From Catellatospora sp. IY07-71 (lineage in GTDB: Bacteria > Actinomycetota > Actinomycetes > Mycobacteriales > Micromonosporaceae): DNA of 64,000 nt. Under the pieces are notes generated by a model. It did not search any database and was not told where the DNA came from. It saw nothing but the letters and a program-made list of their open reading frames with translations. This document shows, in pieces, positions 62,814-64,000 of the stretch. Each line of letters begins with the position of its first letter. The first letter of the stretch is position 1. The stretch spans positions 7,561,001-7,625,000 of the forward strand of contig NZ_AP023360.1 in the NCBI RefSeq assembly GCF_018326265.1. The letters are read 5' to 3'. The position numbers and the translations under genes were made by a program.

Positions 62814-64000
62814 CTAACTCCTTACCTTGCTTACCTTGTCGTTCTCGCCGCCGGACCCGGACCGGGCCTCCTCGCCCGCCACCGCCGTCTCCGGCGCCGC
62901 ACCGGCCGGGGCCTCCTCGGCCTCGGCTCGCCGCAGGCCCTCGTAAAGCCTGGTCAGCGTGCTGCTCACCGACTCCGGATCGGCCTCGGCCGCGGGCCGG
63001 GCCGCGGCCGGACCGGGCAGGTTCGCCGACCGCCTGCGGATCGGCAGCCCCGCCGCGGTGACCGTCGGCTCCGGCCGCGCCGTTGCGGCCGTCTCCGCCT
63101 CGGACCCCTTCAGCGCCGCCCCGACCGGCACGTCCGTGTCCGTCTCTGTATCGATCTCTTCCGCGACCGTCACAGCGGTAGCCGTCTTGTCAACGACCGT
63201 CGTGCCCGCAGCGGACCTGTCCGCAGCAGACTTGTCCGCAGCGGACCTGTCCGTAGCAGACTCGTCCGCAGCGGCCTCCCCCGCTGCAGACGGGTCCGCA
63301 CCCGATCCGCCGGTGGCCGATTCGCCCGTGGCCGCCTTGTCCACGGCCGGTCCGGCCGAAGCCGCCTCGATCGCGGCCGGGCTGCCGACGGCCGACACTG
63401 CGTTGTCCGGGTCCGCCTCGGTGTCCTCGGCCGCGGCGAGCCGGGCGGCGATCAGCCCGGCCACGGACAGCCCGGCCCGGGACGGCTCAGCCGGGGTCGG
63501 CGCTGCGCCAGCCGCCGGGGCGACCGCCTCAGGCGACCACCAGATGCTCGGCGCGGGGCGGTCGGCGGTGAGCACGTCCTCCGCGCGCGTCGGCACGATG
63601 CGGCGCATCGTCGGCGGGACCGCGCCGGCCTCGCCGCCGTCGCGCCCGGGGGTGGGCGGCTCCGCCGGGGCGGGCACGATCAGGTCGGCGGGGATGTTCA
63701 CGCTGACGGTGACGCCCCGCGTGCCCGAGTCGAGGTGGACGCTGATCCGGTGCCGGTGCGCCAGGTGCCCGACCACGACCAGGCCCATCCGCTCGGCCGC
63801 CGAGATGTCGATGCTGACCGGCACGGACACCTGGTCGTTGGCCTCGGCCAGCGACTGGGTGGACATGCCGATGCCCTCGTCGGTGATCACCAGCTCGGCC
63901 GAGCCGTCGCCCAGGGCATGGCCGCGTACGTGGACCAGCGTCTCCGGCGGCGAGAAGGCCAGGCCGTTCTCCAGCAGCTCGGCCAGCAGGTTGACCACGT
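62814..64000 (-). CDS. Conservon-type histidine kinase, 5' end outside window
   Basis: C-terminal part of a CvnA-like sensor kinase; the gene enters from the right edge. The visible N-terminal part is a HATPase_c domain (NLLAELLENGLAFSPP N-box, DEGIGMSTQSLAEAND G-box), followed by about 270 residues of disordered Ala/Glu/Thr/Pro-rich tail containing 5-residue repeats, ending GENDKVSKVRS. The tail is long for the family. The phosphoacceptor His and any sensor domain lie outside. Translated together with the roadblock gene. Confidence 0.85.
   Translation of the reverse strand, partial: VVNLLAELLENGLAFSPPETLVHVRGHALGDGSAELVITDEGIGMSTQSLAEANDQVSVPVSIDISAAERMGLVVVGHLAHRHRISVHLDSGTRGVTVSVNIPADLIVPAPAEPPTPGRDGGEAGAVPPTMRRIVPTRAEDVLTADRPAPSIWWSPEAVAPAAGAAPTPAEPSRAGLSVAGLIAARLAAAEDTEADPDNAVSAVGSPAAIEAASAGPAVDKAATGESATGGSGADPSAAGEAAADESATDRSAADKSAADRSAAGTTVVDKTATAVTVAEEIDTETDTDVPVGAALKGSEAETAATARPEPTVTAAGLPIRRRSANLPGPAAARPAAEADPESVSSTLTRLYEGLRRAEAEEAPAGAAPETAVAGEEARSGSGGENDKVSKVRS
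63207..63296. repeat. 15-nt minisatellite in kinase tail
   Basis: Four or more imperfect copies of the 15-nt unit GTCCGCAGCGGACCT encode S-A-A-D-(K/R)-type pentapeptides, giving a length-variable linker in the disordered tail. Confidence 0.7.

Overview
The window is one contiguous piece of a high-GC actinobacterial chromosome, most likely from the family Micromonosporaceae (Catellatospora or Micromonospora-like). The reasons are very high third-position GC, GTG starts and GTGA/ATGA gene overlaps, a mycothiol-dependent formaldehyde dehydrogenase, a CebR-type cellobiose regulon, a histidine kinase-roadblock pair of the actinobacterial conservon type, and many small intergenic palindromes. The genus is an inference. 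I see no rRNA, tRNA, CRISPR array, prophage or transposase. The two edge genes are truncated by the window.

Layout. 0-8.5 kb: a two-component system (the kinase enters from the left) followed by two tandem paralogous ABC ATPase + FtsX/MacB permease operons. 8.6-10.7 kb: an ArsR regulator with a clear operator, translationally coupled to an MFS exporter. 10.7-14.4 kb: an osmoprotectant (glycine betaine/choline type) ABC transporter with a divergent ATPase gene and a substrate-binding lipoprotein whose segments look circularly permuted. 14.5-16.1 kb: a methyltransferase and an acetyltransferase bracketed by inverted copies of one palindromic element. 16-21 kb: a HAD phosphatase, a WGR/beta-propeller protein, small proteins, and a cell-wall amidase whose signal peptide sits in a separate overlapping reading frame. 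21.4-26 kb: a four-gene operon with a TPR protein (frameshifted near its end), a TPR-CHAT protease, a small cysteine-motif protein and a membrane protein. 26-31 kb: pectate lyase, mscR plus a metallo-beta-lactamase-fold hydrolase, and a CBM2 metalloprotease. 31-40.7 kb: ABC-F protein, Na+/H+ antiporter with a UBP zinc finger, a His-rich secreted protein behind a structured leader, a serine hydrolase, a LuxR-type ATPase regulator and a membrane protein. 40.8-52 kb: a cellulose/beta-glucan regulon made of bglC, cebGFE, a GH16 glucanase, a DUF1996 secreted protein and the LacI regulator, tied together by GAGCGCTC operators. 52-58.4 kb: a divergent GNAT/TetR pair and a 1626-residue kinase-AAA-TPR-GAF-GGDEF protein. 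58.4-64 kb: DUF2332, an aminotransferase with a SLOG-like protein, an orphan permease, and a roadblock/histidine kinase pair running off the right edge.

The region is a saprophyte's accessory toolkit. Secreted polysaccharide-degrading enzymes release oligosaccharides, Ceb permeases import them, and BglC hydrolyses them under CebR-like repression. Around this lie export, osmoprotection and signalling modules. The most unusual features are (1) several families of nested palindromes, each arm of which is itself self-complementary, placed at stop codons, between operon genes and even inside coding ends, (2) the CHAT-protease operon, (3) the split amidase, (4) the permuted substrate-binding protein, and (5) the kinase-diguanylate cyclase giant. 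All calls come from reading the sequence only. No database or folding program was run.
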